DNA from: Chloroflexota bacterium
GTDB taxonomy: Bacteria > Chloroflexota > Dehalococcoidia > SAR202 > UBA11138
DNA: 11,049 nt
Assembly (NCBI GenBank): GCA_022566975.1
Contig: JADFHV010000036.1
Span: 1 to 11,049, forward strand
Direction of reading: 5' to 3'
The notes under the pieces were generated by a model, which was given only the letters and a program-made list of their open reading frames with translations, did not search any database and was not told where the DNA came from. Position numbers and translations under genes: made by a program. Positions 1-6,041 of the stretch are shown one piece after another. Within the stretch, counting starts at the first letter, position 1. Every line of letters starts with the position of its first letter.

Positions 1-133
1 AGAGGCTACCGCCGACCCAGGCGGCAGCCGAAACGAGGTGTAGCCATCTGACTACCAGCAGAAAAACGTCCCCGCCGCTCATTCAAGGGTCACAAGGCCA
101 GGCTCCCGGCTCTCACCCCGGCCGTCGTGACCG

Positions 134-148
134 CGCTCCGTCGGAGCG
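134..148. other. Small GC-rich hairpin downstream of the TlpA-like gene
   Basis: Bases 134-139 (CGCTCC) pair with 143-148 (GGAGCG) around a 3-base loop, about 20 bases past the stop of the TlpA-like gene. It could end that transcript, but no T-run follows on either strand, so a standard intrinsic terminator is not supported. I see no assignable gene in the rest of 1-168. The short open stretches that stop at 43 and 51 on the plus strand are too short to identify. Confidence 0.25.
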
Positions 149-168
149 TACCAGCCCGAGGCGGGGCA

Positions 169-825
169 CTAGTTTAGCACTTCCTGTATAAGCTCCTCCA
201 GCTTCTCCCCGTTGAGGAGGCCGGTCCACTTGCGGACGAGATTTTGTTCCGAGTCGAGGAACACTGTGGAAGGGAACCCGCTGACGCCGTACGCGCGCAT
301 TATGGAGGCATCGGTATCGGCGCCCAGGGAGTAGGTGACGCCAATCTCGGCGATGAAGTCCTTTGCGTCCCGAGCCGTGTCCAACCCCATGTTCGTGACG
401 CCCACGAACCGCACTCCGTCGGCCTTGTGCCTCTGAAAGGCCGCCTCCAGGTCGGGCATCTCGGCCCTGCAAGGCGGGCACGACGGGAACCAGAAGTTGA
501 GTATCACCGGGCTTCCCACCAGGTCGGACAGACGGAGCACCTCGCCGTCGGCGTGGTTTTCGTTGCCGAAAAGGACCAGCTCGAAGTCGGGCGCGGCGTC
601 CGAGGAGCGGGTGACCTGCGCTGCGGCCGTGGCCTCGCTTTCGTCCATTGGTTCGCCGCCGGCGTCGAAAACTCCGCCGACGCCCTGCGAGTCATCCGAG
701 TCCGAGCCACCGCAGGCCGCCAGCAGGATGGCGGTCACCGCAGCCAACCCGACCCAGGCGGCCCGAGACCGCAGGATACGCCCTGTCGAGCCCGGTCCTC
801 TCCCATGCCCTCTCTCCGAAAACAT
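169..825 (-). CDS. TlpA/ResA-like thioredoxin-fold lipoprotein
   Basis: This is a 218-residue membrane-anchored thiol-disulfide protein that would act outside the cytoplasmic membrane. Residues 20-38 form a lipoprotein signal: arginines, a hydrophobic stretch, then the lipobox LLAAC with C38 as the lipidated cysteine. A Gly/Ser/Asp-rich linker follows (39-80). The thioredoxin/AhpC-TSA domain spans about 80-218, with the redox motif CPPC at 116-119 (context FWFPSCPPCRAEMP) and the cis-proline loop GFPS with P185. Family members reduce or isomerise cysteines, for example in cytochrome c maturation, or supply reductant to extracytoplasmic enzymes; no cytochrome c genes are nearby to fix the target. 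The ATG at 825 is supported by a GGGAGGG ribosome site at 831-837. It lies 120 bp downstream of the SbcD-like gene on the same strand, and that gap shows no convincing promoter. Confidence 0.9.
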   Translation of the reverse strand: MFSERGHGRGPGSTGRILRSRAAWVGLAAVTAILLAACGGSDSDDSQGVGGVFDAGGEPMDESEATAAAQVTRSSDAAPDFELVLFGNENHADGEVLRLSDLVGSPVILNFWFPSCPPCRAEMPDLEAAFQRHKADGVRFVGVTNMGLDTARDAKDFIAEIGVTYSLGADTDASIMRAYGVSGFPSTVFLDSEQNLVRKWTGLLNGEKLEELIQEVLN

Positions 826-945
826 GCCAGCCCTCCCGTCCGCACGCAGTGGTTTGCACGCTTTGGTCTACGAATTGGATGCCGGAGAACTACGACCGGG
901 TTCGTACGGTGCCATGCGGCCAATCGGGCGGCCGCGGGCCCTCCC

Positions 946-2181
946 CTACTCCGAGTCGGCCTCGGCCATGAGCCGCTCGGCATGCCGCATCAGGACCTCG
1001 GCCCGGTCCTTGGGCATCCCGCGCGCTTCGAAGTAGGCCTCCAACGCCTCTTTGGGCTTAAGGCCATCCGAGTACGACGGCCCGAGACGGCTCCGGTGCC
1101 TGTCGGGGACCTCGCGTGATATCGATGCGACAAAATGTGCGCCCTCCAGGGCTTCTCTTATCTCCGCGTCCCGCAGATGACGCTCCTGCTCGGCGGGCAC
1201 CGTTATCCGCACCCTAACGATCGCGTCGGCTACCTCGTGGGACGAGATGGCATTGAGGACAGACGCAGTCGGATCGGAGTCCCCGGCCCGGATGTCAACG
1301 TCCACCGTCACGAATCTCCTCGCCTCCACACTCTGAAAGGTGAACTCGCGGACTCTCCGCCCGACAGCCATCGCGGGGTCGATCTCTATCACGCAGAAAC
1401 CTTTCTCGTCTCGCTCCTCGCCGAAGTCGATACGCTCGAGGCTCCCACTGTAGACTACGAGCGGGTCCTCGTCGAGGATTTGGTGCCGGTGGATGTGGCC
1501 GAGAGCCACGTAGTCGAATGCCGGCAGCGCCACGTCGCTCTTCAGGAGGACGGGGTCCCGGCCCAGCATCATCGACTGCTCGGAGCCGACGGTGGCGCCA
1601 CCGACCGTGATGTGGCCAGCCAGCAGTGCCGGGACGGACGGGTCCAATGCGTGCGCCTCGGCGCGGATAAGACGCGACAGGCCCTCCTGGATGGCCTCGT
1701 TGACCTGCTCCGGCGTCATGCCCCGGCTATCCTCACGGGCGAGCAGGCCGCTTCGTCTGGGCCACGGTACCGCGACGATCTGCACCGGCCCGTCGGCGGT
1801 GTCCACTCGGTAGGTTGTCAGCCTGTCTCCGATATAGACGTTTGGGACGCCCAGCGTCCGGAAGATCTCCAGAGCGGTGGCCCGGCCCGGGACGTTGGGC
1901 ATGTCATGGTTGCCCACCACCAGGAACACGGGTATTCCAGCCGTCGACAGCCGAGCGAGCCGCCTTGCGAACTCCCGCTGGTGGGTCTGGCTGGGGTCCC
2001 GGCTCTTATAGGCGTCGCCGCAGCACAGGACGAGGTCCGCGCCGGAGTCGATGGCGTAGGAGACGGCCTGGTCGAAGCTCTTGAGAAAATCGCCAAGCCG
2101 GGTCGACAGCCCCGTCTCCGGGTCGACCTTCCCGTAGTTCTCCACGCCTATATGTACGTCAGCGAAGTGGACGATGCGCAT
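946..2181 (-). CDS. sbcD: SbcD/Mre11-type DNA repair exonuclease subunit
   Basis: This 411-residue metallophosphoesterase-superfamily nuclease is of the SbcD/Mre11 type, which trims DNA ends and opens hairpins together with an SbcC/Rad50 ATPase. The di-metal site motifs are visible in order: D8-x-H10 (FADVHIG), G55-D56, the G-N-H-D motif at 90-93 (VVGNHDMP), H190 (LAGH) and G228-H229-x-H231 (LGHIHRH). The nuclease core covers roughly 1-260. The remaining 150 residues form a capping and partner-binding region with a charged C-terminus that could contact the coiled coil of the partner. The length is typical for SbcD. No sbcC gene is adjacent; the next gene downstream is the TlpA-like lipoprotein. 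The ATG at 2181 puts the D-x-H motif at the expected N-terminal position, although its ribosome site is weak. Confidence 0.93.
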   Translation of the reverse strand: MRIVHFADVHIGVENYGKVDPETGLSTRLGDFLKSFDQAVSYAIDSGADLVLCCGDAYKSRDPSQTHQREFARRLARLSTAGIPVFLVVGNHDMPNVPGRATALEIFRTLGVPNVYIGDRLTTYRVDTADGPVQIVAVPWPRRSGLLAREDSRGMTPEQVNEAIQEGLSRLIRAEAHALDPSVPALLAGHITVGGATVGSEQSMMLGRDPVLLKSDVALPAFDYVALGHIHRHQILDEDPLVVYSGSLERIDFGEERDEKGFCVIEIDPAMAVGRRVREFTFQSVEARRFVTVDVDIRAGDSDPTASVLNAISSHEVADAIVRVRITVPAEQERHLRDAEIREALEGAHFVASISREVPDRHRSRLGPSYSDGLKPKEALEAYFEARGMPKDRAEVLMRHAERLMAEADSE

Positions 2182-2336
2182 GAATCAGGTGCGCTCTCAT
2201 GACCGAGCTATGGAACACCGGTGCCGTCGGCATAGTATCCCTATCGTACCGGTCGGGGACGCAGATTTTCCAGCATGACAGGCTCTTCGGTCATTGAGTT
2301 GGGCGCATGCCGCCGCGCCGATGGCAGGCGTCAAGC

Positions 2337-2687
2337 CTAATACTCGGTGGCCGGTGTAGGTTCCAGGCTGTGGGTGACCGGGTTGACCTTGAAGCCCAGC
2401 GACTCTAGGGTCGTATACCCCACAAGGGGCTGGTCACCGTTCTCGCCGACGGTGACCAGCACCGGCCTTCGCACACCACTGATCTCCACGTCCGCGAGAG
2501 CCAGTTGTCGGACCACCGTTCGACCATCGCCTAGCTCGACAGTGGTCTCATATGCGGTATCTACCCCGACCCGCTCAGTGGCCGAACGAGGCACCTTCGT
2601 GAAGGTGGAGCCGGTATCGGCAAGCGCCTCTAGCTCGGCGCTGCCGAGTGGCCCGTGGACGCGGATGCTAACTGGCGTGTGAGGCAT
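2337..2687 (-). CDS. Retropepsin-like (clan AA) aspartic protease, third gene of the cassette
   Basis: This small 116-residue protein has the look of a single-domain retroviral-type aspartic protease, a class that forms its active site by homodimerising. The catalytic loop A-D24-T25-G26-S27 sits near residue 24. Late in the chain, PLVGYTTLESLGFKVNP (about 87-103) matches the second half of the fold, the family's (L/V)G-x-x-x-L-x-x-LG-x-x-V pattern, and is followed by a short tail. There is no signal peptide or membrane helix, so a cytoplasmic location is likely. It starts only 2 bases after the zinc-finger stop, which implies co-transcription and translational coupling. Its codon use is intermediate: by hand count about 72% G/C at third positions, above its two partners and below glyQS. 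Its substrate is unknown; processing of the cassette's own proteins is only a guess. Confidence 0.8.
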   Translation of the reverse strand: MPHTPVSIRVHGPLGSAELEALADTGSTFTKVPRSATERVGVDTAYETTVELGDGRTVVRQLALADVEISGVRRPVLVTVGENGDQPLVGYTTLESLGFKVNPVTHSLEPTPATEY

Positions 2688-2689
2688 GG

Positions 2690-2917
2690 CTAAGGGGCTA
2701 CCCTCTCAGGGAACCGATAGAGGGGTGCAGTGCCCTGAGGCTCTCGATCGATGAGGTGCTCAATCTCTTGGACCACCCGTTCGGATAAAAGGGTATCACC
2801 GCAAAGCTGGCAAACATGGGCAGGAACACCCTCCACGACGACGGCTCGCCCTTTTCGGTCGAAGGAGAAGACGATCAGCTTTTTCTGGTACTCTCCTCGA
2901 CAAAGGTCACATGTCAT
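2690..2917 (-). CDS. YgiT/MqsA-type zinc-finger protein (putative antitoxin)
   Basis: This 75-residue protein carries a zinc ribbon of the YgiT type: C3-x-x-C6 at the N-terminus and C36-x-x-C39 (VCQLCGDTLL), followed by a helix (about 44-58, SERVVQEIEHLI). This corresponds to the N-terminal zinc domain of MqsA-like antitoxins, without the C-terminal helix-turn-helix that full MqsA uses to bind DNA. Short YgiT-type proteins of this form are commonly encoded next to DUF4258 proteins and are presumed to be their antitoxins. Here the ATG at 2917 overlaps the TGA stop of the DUF4258 gene (ATGA), a classic sign of coupled translation. Third-position G/C is about 57% by hand count, low for this region. 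The antitoxin role is inferred from family and layout, not from this sequence alone. Confidence 0.85.
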   Translation of the reverse strand: MTCDLCRGEYQKKLIVFSFDRKGRAVVVEGVPAHVCQLCGDTLLSERVVQEIEHLIDREPQGTAPLYRFPERVAP

Positions 2918-3174
2918 CTCTGGCCTCTAGTCTCCGGGCCTACCCAACGGGGTGGCCCCGGCTCATATACTGTAATTAATATGACAGGAGTCCTCCCTGT
3001 TGTCACAACGAGATGCAGATCGCGACCCAGAGCGGTCTTTCCGTAGATCAGGCAGCAAGGACCTCTCTGATGCTCGGGGTAGTCTTCTAAGATCGTACCA
3101 CGTGCGATGGCCTCTCTGATCTCGGTCACTGTTATTCCCTCAGCTAAGGCCTCCTGAGTTCCGTGCCTGGTCAA
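2914..3174 (-). CDS. DUF4258 protein (putative toxin), start uncertain
   Basis: The C-terminal block is characteristic of DUF4258: RHGTQEALAEGIT, then EAI-x-x-G-x-I-x-EDYPE, a GPCCLIYG strand, DLHLVV, and the ending VILITVYEPGPPRW. These proteins are thought to have a RelE-like small toxin fold and pair with YgiT-type zinc fingers. The start is the problem. The TTG at 3174 given here yields 86 residues but removes a predicted N-terminal helix (IEDLRQRIEDAAVF) that related proteins normally have. The helix is encoded in frame back to an ATA codon at 3216 that overlaps the glyQS stop (ATAG), and no ATG, GTG or TTG lies near it. The true start may be the ATA, a decayed ATG, or the TTG. Third-position G/C is about 55% by hand count, with rare codons ATA, TTA and AGA. 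The much longer frame extending upstream through glyQS is a shadow. Confidence 0.75.
   Translation of the reverse strand: MTRHGTQEALAEGITVTEIREAIARGTILEDYPEHQRGPCCLIYGKTALGRDLHLVVTTGRTPVILITVYEPGPPRWVGPETRGQR
2978..3006 (-). promoter_or_regulatory. Possible promoter inside the DUF4258 gene, ahead of the zinc-finger gene
   Basis: On the minus strand a -35-like GTGACA (3006-3001, 5 of 6 consensus) is separated by exactly 17 bases from a -10-like CATATT (2983-2978, 4 of 6), with TG one base upstream of the -10 as in extended -10 promoters. The 17-base spacer carries inverted arms ACAGG and CCTGT at its two ends, a possible operator. It lies in an unusually A/T-rich pocket of an otherwise GC-rich region, but that pocket also encodes the conserved VILITVYE strand, so coincidence is possible. 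Transcription would begin near 2971, about 55 bases before the antitoxin start. Confidence 0.35.
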
Positions 3175-3212
3175 GAAGACGGCGGCATCCTCGATCCGCT
3201 GCCGGAGGTCTT

Positions 3213-4571
3213 CTATCCTCTCGCCCGTGTCACGCCTCCAAACTTCTCGGCCAATTTGGCTACCAGCCCGTCCATGGGCACCCGGTCCTGTGCCATGGTG
3301 TCCCGGTCGCGGATGGTGACGGCCTTGTCCTCCAGGGAGTCGAAGTCGACGGTGACGCACAGGGGTGTGCCGATCTCGTCCTGGCGGCGGTAGCGCCTGC
3401 CGATGCTCTGGGCGTCGTCGAACTGGACGACGCCGTTCACCACGCCCGACCTGTGAACGAGGTCGTAGACCTCGCGCGCGAGCGGCGTCAGACGCTCGTT
3501 GCGACTCAAGGGCAGCACCGCGACCTTGACGGGCGCCAGCGTCGGGTGCAGCTTCAGCAGCACACGCCGCTCGGTCCCGCCCGACGCCGTGGGCGCCTCC
3601 TCCTCGGTGTACGCGTCCACCAGAAAGGTCATGACCGCACGGTCCACACCAAAGGACGGCTCCACCACGTAGGGCACGATATGCTCTTTGGTCTCGTTGT
3701 CGAAGTAAGACAGCTCCTGGCCGCTGGCGGCGGCGTGGGCCCTCAGATCGTAGTCGGTACGGTTGGCGACACCCACTATCTCGCCCCACCCCCACGGGAA
3801 GCGGTACTCGATGTCCGACGTGGCCTTGGAATAGTGCGAGAGCTCCTCGGGCCCGTGCTCTCGGACCCTGAGCCTGTCCTTGTCCACACCCAGGTCCACG
3901 TACCATCCGACGCACTCGTTCACCCAGCGCCGGTACCACTCCTCGTCCTCACCGGGCCTTACGAAATATTCGAGCTCCATCATCTCGAACTCGCGGGTCC
4001 GAAAGATGAAGTTTCCCGTGGTGATCTCGTTCCTGAACGCCTTGCCAAGCTGCGCGATGCCGAAGGGCAGCTTCTTACGCGTGGCGGTGAGCACGTTGTC
4101 GAAGTTGACGAAGATGCCCTGGGCGGTCTCGGGACGAAGGTAGACGGCGGCGGCGTCTTCCTCCACCGGGCCCATGTGGGTCTTGAACATCAGGTTGAAC
4201 AAGCGTGCGTCGGTAAGCTCGCCGCCGCAGGCGGGGCACGCTCGCTTCTCGAGCTGGTCCTCGCGCCAGCGCTGGTGACACTGCTTGCACTCGACCAGCG
4301 GGTCGGTGAAGCTCTCGACGTGGCCGCTGGCCTTCCAGACGTCCGGGTGCATGAGGATGGCCGCGTCAAGTCCCACCACGTCGTCGCGGTCCCAGACCAT
4401 GGTCCGCCACCAGGCGTCCTTGACGTTGCGTTTCAGCTCGACGCCCAGCGGGCCATAGTCCCACGTGCTTCCCAGGCCGCCGTAGATCTCGCTACTCTGA
4501 AATACAATCCCTCTGCGCTTGCAGAGGGACATGAGCTTCTCCAGGTCCACCGACGCCACGGTGTCAGCCAC
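3213..4571 (-). CDS. glyQS: Glycine--tRNA ligase, single-chain dimeric type
   Basis: This 452-residue cytoplasmic class II aminoacyl-tRNA synthetase charges tRNA-Gly with glycine, an essential step. It is the alpha2 type found in Chloroflexota, Actinobacteria, archaea and eukaryotes, not the bacterial alpha2beta2 form. The N-terminal signature runs CKRRGIVFQSSEIYGGLGSTWDYGPLG (residues 17-43). A zinc-ribbon insertion has C95, C98, C112 and C115. Class II core motifs are RPETAQGIFVNF (146-157), GKAFRNEI (176-183), REFEMMELEYF (193-203) and EPSFGVDR (304-311). The anticodon-binding domain covers about 347-452. The GTG at 4571 follows a GGGAGGG site; a second in-frame GTG four codons later is possible. 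Third-position G/C is about 85% in the first 65 or so codons. A strong extended -10 promoter lies 45 bp upstream, and the DUF4258 cassette follows directly. Confidence 0.97.
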   Translation of the reverse strand: MADTVASVDLEKLMSLCKRRGIVFQSSEIYGGLGSTWDYGPLGVELKRNVKDAWWRTMVWDRDDVVGLDAAILMHPDVWKASGHVESFTDPLVECKQCHQRWREDQLEKRACPACGGELTDARLFNLMFKTHMGPVEEDAAAVYLRPETAQGIFVNFDNVLTATRKKLPFGIAQLGKAFRNEITTGNFIFRTREFEMMELEYFVRPGEDEEWYRRWVNECVGWYVDLGVDKDRLRVREHGPEELSHYSKATSDIEYRFPWGWGEIVGVANRTDYDLRAHAAASGQELSYFDNETKEHIVPYVVEPSFGVDRAVMTFLVDAYTEEEAPTASGGTERRVLLKLHPTLAPVKVAVLPLSRNERLTPLAREVYDLVHRSGVVNGVVQFDDAQSIGRRYRRQDEIGTPLCVTVDFDSLEDKAVTIRDRDTMAQDRVPMDGLVAKLAEKFGGVTRARG

Positions 4572-4615
4572 GGTCGGTCCGAGCCCTCCCGACGGGAATT
4601 GACGTTCGGGCTACA

Positions 4616-4624
4616 ATTATAGCA
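4616..4624 (-). promoter_or_regulatory. Extended -10 promoter of glyQS
   Basis: The minus strand reads TGCTATAAT, a perfect -10 hexamer (4621-4616) with the TG extension. No good -35 is visible 16-18 bases upstream, which fits an extended -10 promoter. Transcription would start near 4609, giving a leader of about 38 bases before the GTG. That is too short for a T-box riboswitch. Confidence 0.7.
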
Positions 4625-4744
4625 GAGGTTGGTAGCGACGCCGCGCCCGTCGTTGTATCCGCCCAGGTCCACCCCCCCCTGTAGCCCGCGTGGATGGAGT
4701 ACGGGCAAGCGGGCCTGGCACACCAAAGCCGTCTATGATGCTCC

Positions 4745-4752
4745 GAGGAGGG
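4745..4752 (+). promoter_or_regulatory. Ribosome binding site of the NIPSNAP-like gene
   Basis: The strong purine run GAGGAGGG at 4745-4752 lies 4 bases before the ATG at 4757 and fixes that start. An upstream TATGAT (4734-4739) is too close to serve as a -10 for a transcript that carries this site. The promoter for this gene therefore remains unclear. Confidence 0.75.
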
Positions 4753-4756
4753 TAAC

Positions 4757-5071
4757 ATGACCATCGTCCAGCGCCGGGTCTTCTACGGCAAAGTCGGCAA
4801 GGGATTCGAGCTGATCGAGCATCTTCAGGAGGGCAACATCATGGCCCGCGGCGCTGGAATGGCCATCAAGCCTCGCGTCCTGTCCGACTACCATAGCGGG
4901 CGCACGGACAGGGTGGCCGTCGAGTGGGAGGTAGAGAGCTATCAGGAGCTGGAAGCCCTCGAAACGGAGATGTGGCAGTACGAGGGGGATGAGGAGATGG
5001 TCGAGCGATGGCTCGCCAGGCTTAACGGGCTTATCGAATACGCCGAGGTGGAGACCTGGCGGGTCCATTGA
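4757..5071 (+). CDS. Small NIPSNAP-like dimeric alpha/beta-barrel protein
   Basis: This 104-residue protein has the size and strand-helix pattern of a ferredoxin-like dimeric alpha/beta barrel. A strand at about 2-9 (TIVQRRVFY), a helix at 12-27, strands near 37-46 and 51-60 (RVAVEWEV), a helical region at 61-88 and a final strand at 93-103 (YAEVETWRV) fit the fold. The first and last strands resemble NIPSNAP or antibiotic-biosynthesis-monooxygenase relatives. There is no signal peptide or membrane segment. Proteins of this fold range from small monooxygenases to ligand-binding or stress proteins, and no catalytic residue here narrows the choice. It is divergent from glyQS and precedes the TIM-barrel gene by 87 bp. 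That gap contains a separate promoter, so the two genes may not share regulation. Confidence 0.75.
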   Translation: MTIVQRRVFYGKVGKGFELIEHLQEGNIMARGAGMAIKPRVLSDYHSGRTDRVAVEWEVESYQELEALETEMWQYEGDEEMVERWLARLNGLIEYAEVETWRVH

Positions 5072-5092
5072 GGTCGGCGTGGGGACGACTGC

Positions 5093-5121
5093 TTGTTGAC
5101 GGCTGACCAAGTTGTTACAAT
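5093..5121 (+). promoter_or_regulatory. Promoter of the TIM-barrel gene
   Basis: TACAAT at 5116-5121 matches five of six -10 bases and is preceded by TGT, giving an extended -10. TTGTTG at 5093-5098 lies 17 bases upstream as a weak -35. The better hexamer TTGACG at 5096-5101 is only 14 bases away, so the extended -10 probably does most of the work. Transcription would start near 5128, about 30 bases before the ATG at 5159, which has only a weak ribosome site. Confidence 0.6.
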
Positions 5122-5158
5122 CTGCCCCGGTGTCGTTTGGATGACGTAGACCTAATCA

Positions 5159-5998
5159 ATGGCCATCATCGGATTCAATACAAGGTCCATCGGTGAGGAG
5201 CAAACGGTCCGCGAGGCGGTCGCCTTCGCCGTTGAGCACGGTATAGGCGGCGTCGAGCTGGACGGGCGTGGCCTGTGGCAGGACATCCTGTCGCCCGACG
5301 ACGTCCACTACATGAAGGTCCAGCGGGCGAGGCACGGGCTACAGTACTCCATCCACTTCGCCCAGGCGACCGCCCCTGCCTCCCACGACGCCGGCCGCCG
5401 CACGCGACACCTCAAGGAGCTGGAAGAGACCATGGAGCTGGCCCACGACATCGGCGCCCGGGCCGTGGTCGTTCATATAGGCCGGATTGACGGCGCCTCC
5501 CCCGAGTCGGATGGCGTGCGCCGGGAGTCCACGGACCATGCCGTGGACTTCTTGAAAACGGCCGTGCCCAAGGCCGAGGAATGCGGTGTGGTGCTCTGTG
5601 TCGAGAACCTGCTCCACAGGCACGGGGACGTCACACTCGCGTACGATGAGCTGGTAGACATAATCAACCGCGTGGACAGCCCTGTAGTGGGCATAACACT
5701 GGATACCGGGCACGCAGTGCTGACCGACGGCCTGGACGAAGCTTTCGAAGCCTTCGGGCCGTACCTGCGCCACCTCCATATCCACGATTGCGTCGATGAT
5801 GAGGACCATCACGAGATAGGAAAGGGCGACCTGGACCTGGGACGATACGCGCAGGTCCTCGGCTCGGCTCCCTTTGTGCTGACTCTCGAGGTCGGCAAGG
5901 CTGCCGCGCTGGCCGCAGAGCCCGGGGAAGATCCCCAAGGCGTCGTCCTGCGAAGCCGGGAGGCGGTGAAGGCTATGCTAGGCGACCTGGCCCAATGA
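5159..5998 (+). CDS. Sugar phosphate isomerase/epimerase-family TIM barrel (AP endonuclease 2-like)
   Basis: This 279-residue cytoplasmic protein belongs to the xylose-isomerase-like TIM-barrel superfamily, which includes sugar and inositol-pathway isomerases and endonuclease IV. Strand-end metal and substrate ligands appear in the usual order: H66 (YSIHF), H106 (VVVHIG), E149 (LCVENL), D182 and H185 (LDTGHA), H207 and H209 (LHIHD), then the loop EIGKGDLDL (219-227) and E244 (LTLEV). This agrees with a divalent-metal enzyme acting on a small sugar-like or hydroxy-keto substrate. Strong sequence similarity to endonuclease IV signatures is absent, so a metabolic isomerase is more likely than DNA repair. 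The exact substrate cannot be read. It has its own promoter and is followed 43 bp later by the membrane protein gene, possibly one transcript. Confidence 0.85.
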   Translation: MAIIGFNTRSIGEEQTVREAVAFAVEHGIGGVELDGRGLWQDILSPDDVHYMKVQRARHGLQYSIHFAQATAPASHDAGRRTRHLKELEETMELAHDIGARAVVVHIGRIDGASPESDGVRRESTDHAVDFLKTAVPKAEECGVVLCVENLLHRHGDVTLAYDELVDIINRVDSPVVGITLDTGHAVLTDGLDEAFEAFGPYLRHLHIHDCVDDEDHHEIGKGDLDLGRYAQVLGSAPFVLTLEVGKAAALAAEPGEDPQGVVLRSREAVKAMLGDLAQ

Positions 5999-6041
5999 AG
6001 CTTCTAAAGCGGGCCATCCCTCCAACTCCAGGTATCCGCCC

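Noticed and set aside
1..51. C-terminal end of a plus-strand gene at the window edge
   Set aside because: Two frames run from base 1 to stops at 43 and 51, but 13-16 codons without a recognisable motif cannot be told from chance.
134..148. Intrinsic terminator for the TlpA-like gene
   Set aside because: The stem is short and no T-run follows on either strand; kept only as a hairpin.
1135..2202. Long plus-strand open frame (355 residues)
   Set aside because: It lies antisense to sbcD, has no recognisable domain and shows the composition expected of a high-GC antisense shadow.
2182..2336. Promoter for the SbcD-like gene
   Set aside because: TACGAT and TACTAT occur on the minus strand, but neither has a matching -35 or a TG extension, so I could not support one over chance. 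Nothing else, including no small gene, is evident in this gap.
2914..3939. A 341-residue minus-strand open frame ending with the DUF4258 sequence
   Set aside because: Its N-terminal two-thirds is an Arg/Gly/Pro-rich shadow of glyQS in another frame. Only the last 85-100 residues look like a real protein family.
4572..4615. T-box riboswitch ahead of the glycyl-tRNA synthetase gene
   Set aside because: The predicted transcript leader is only about 38 bases, far too short, and no T-box sequence or terminator stem is visible.
3453..4622. Long plus-strand open frame (389 residues)
   Set aside because: Antisense to glyQS, with low-complexity Val/Leu/His/Arg-rich sequence and no family motif.
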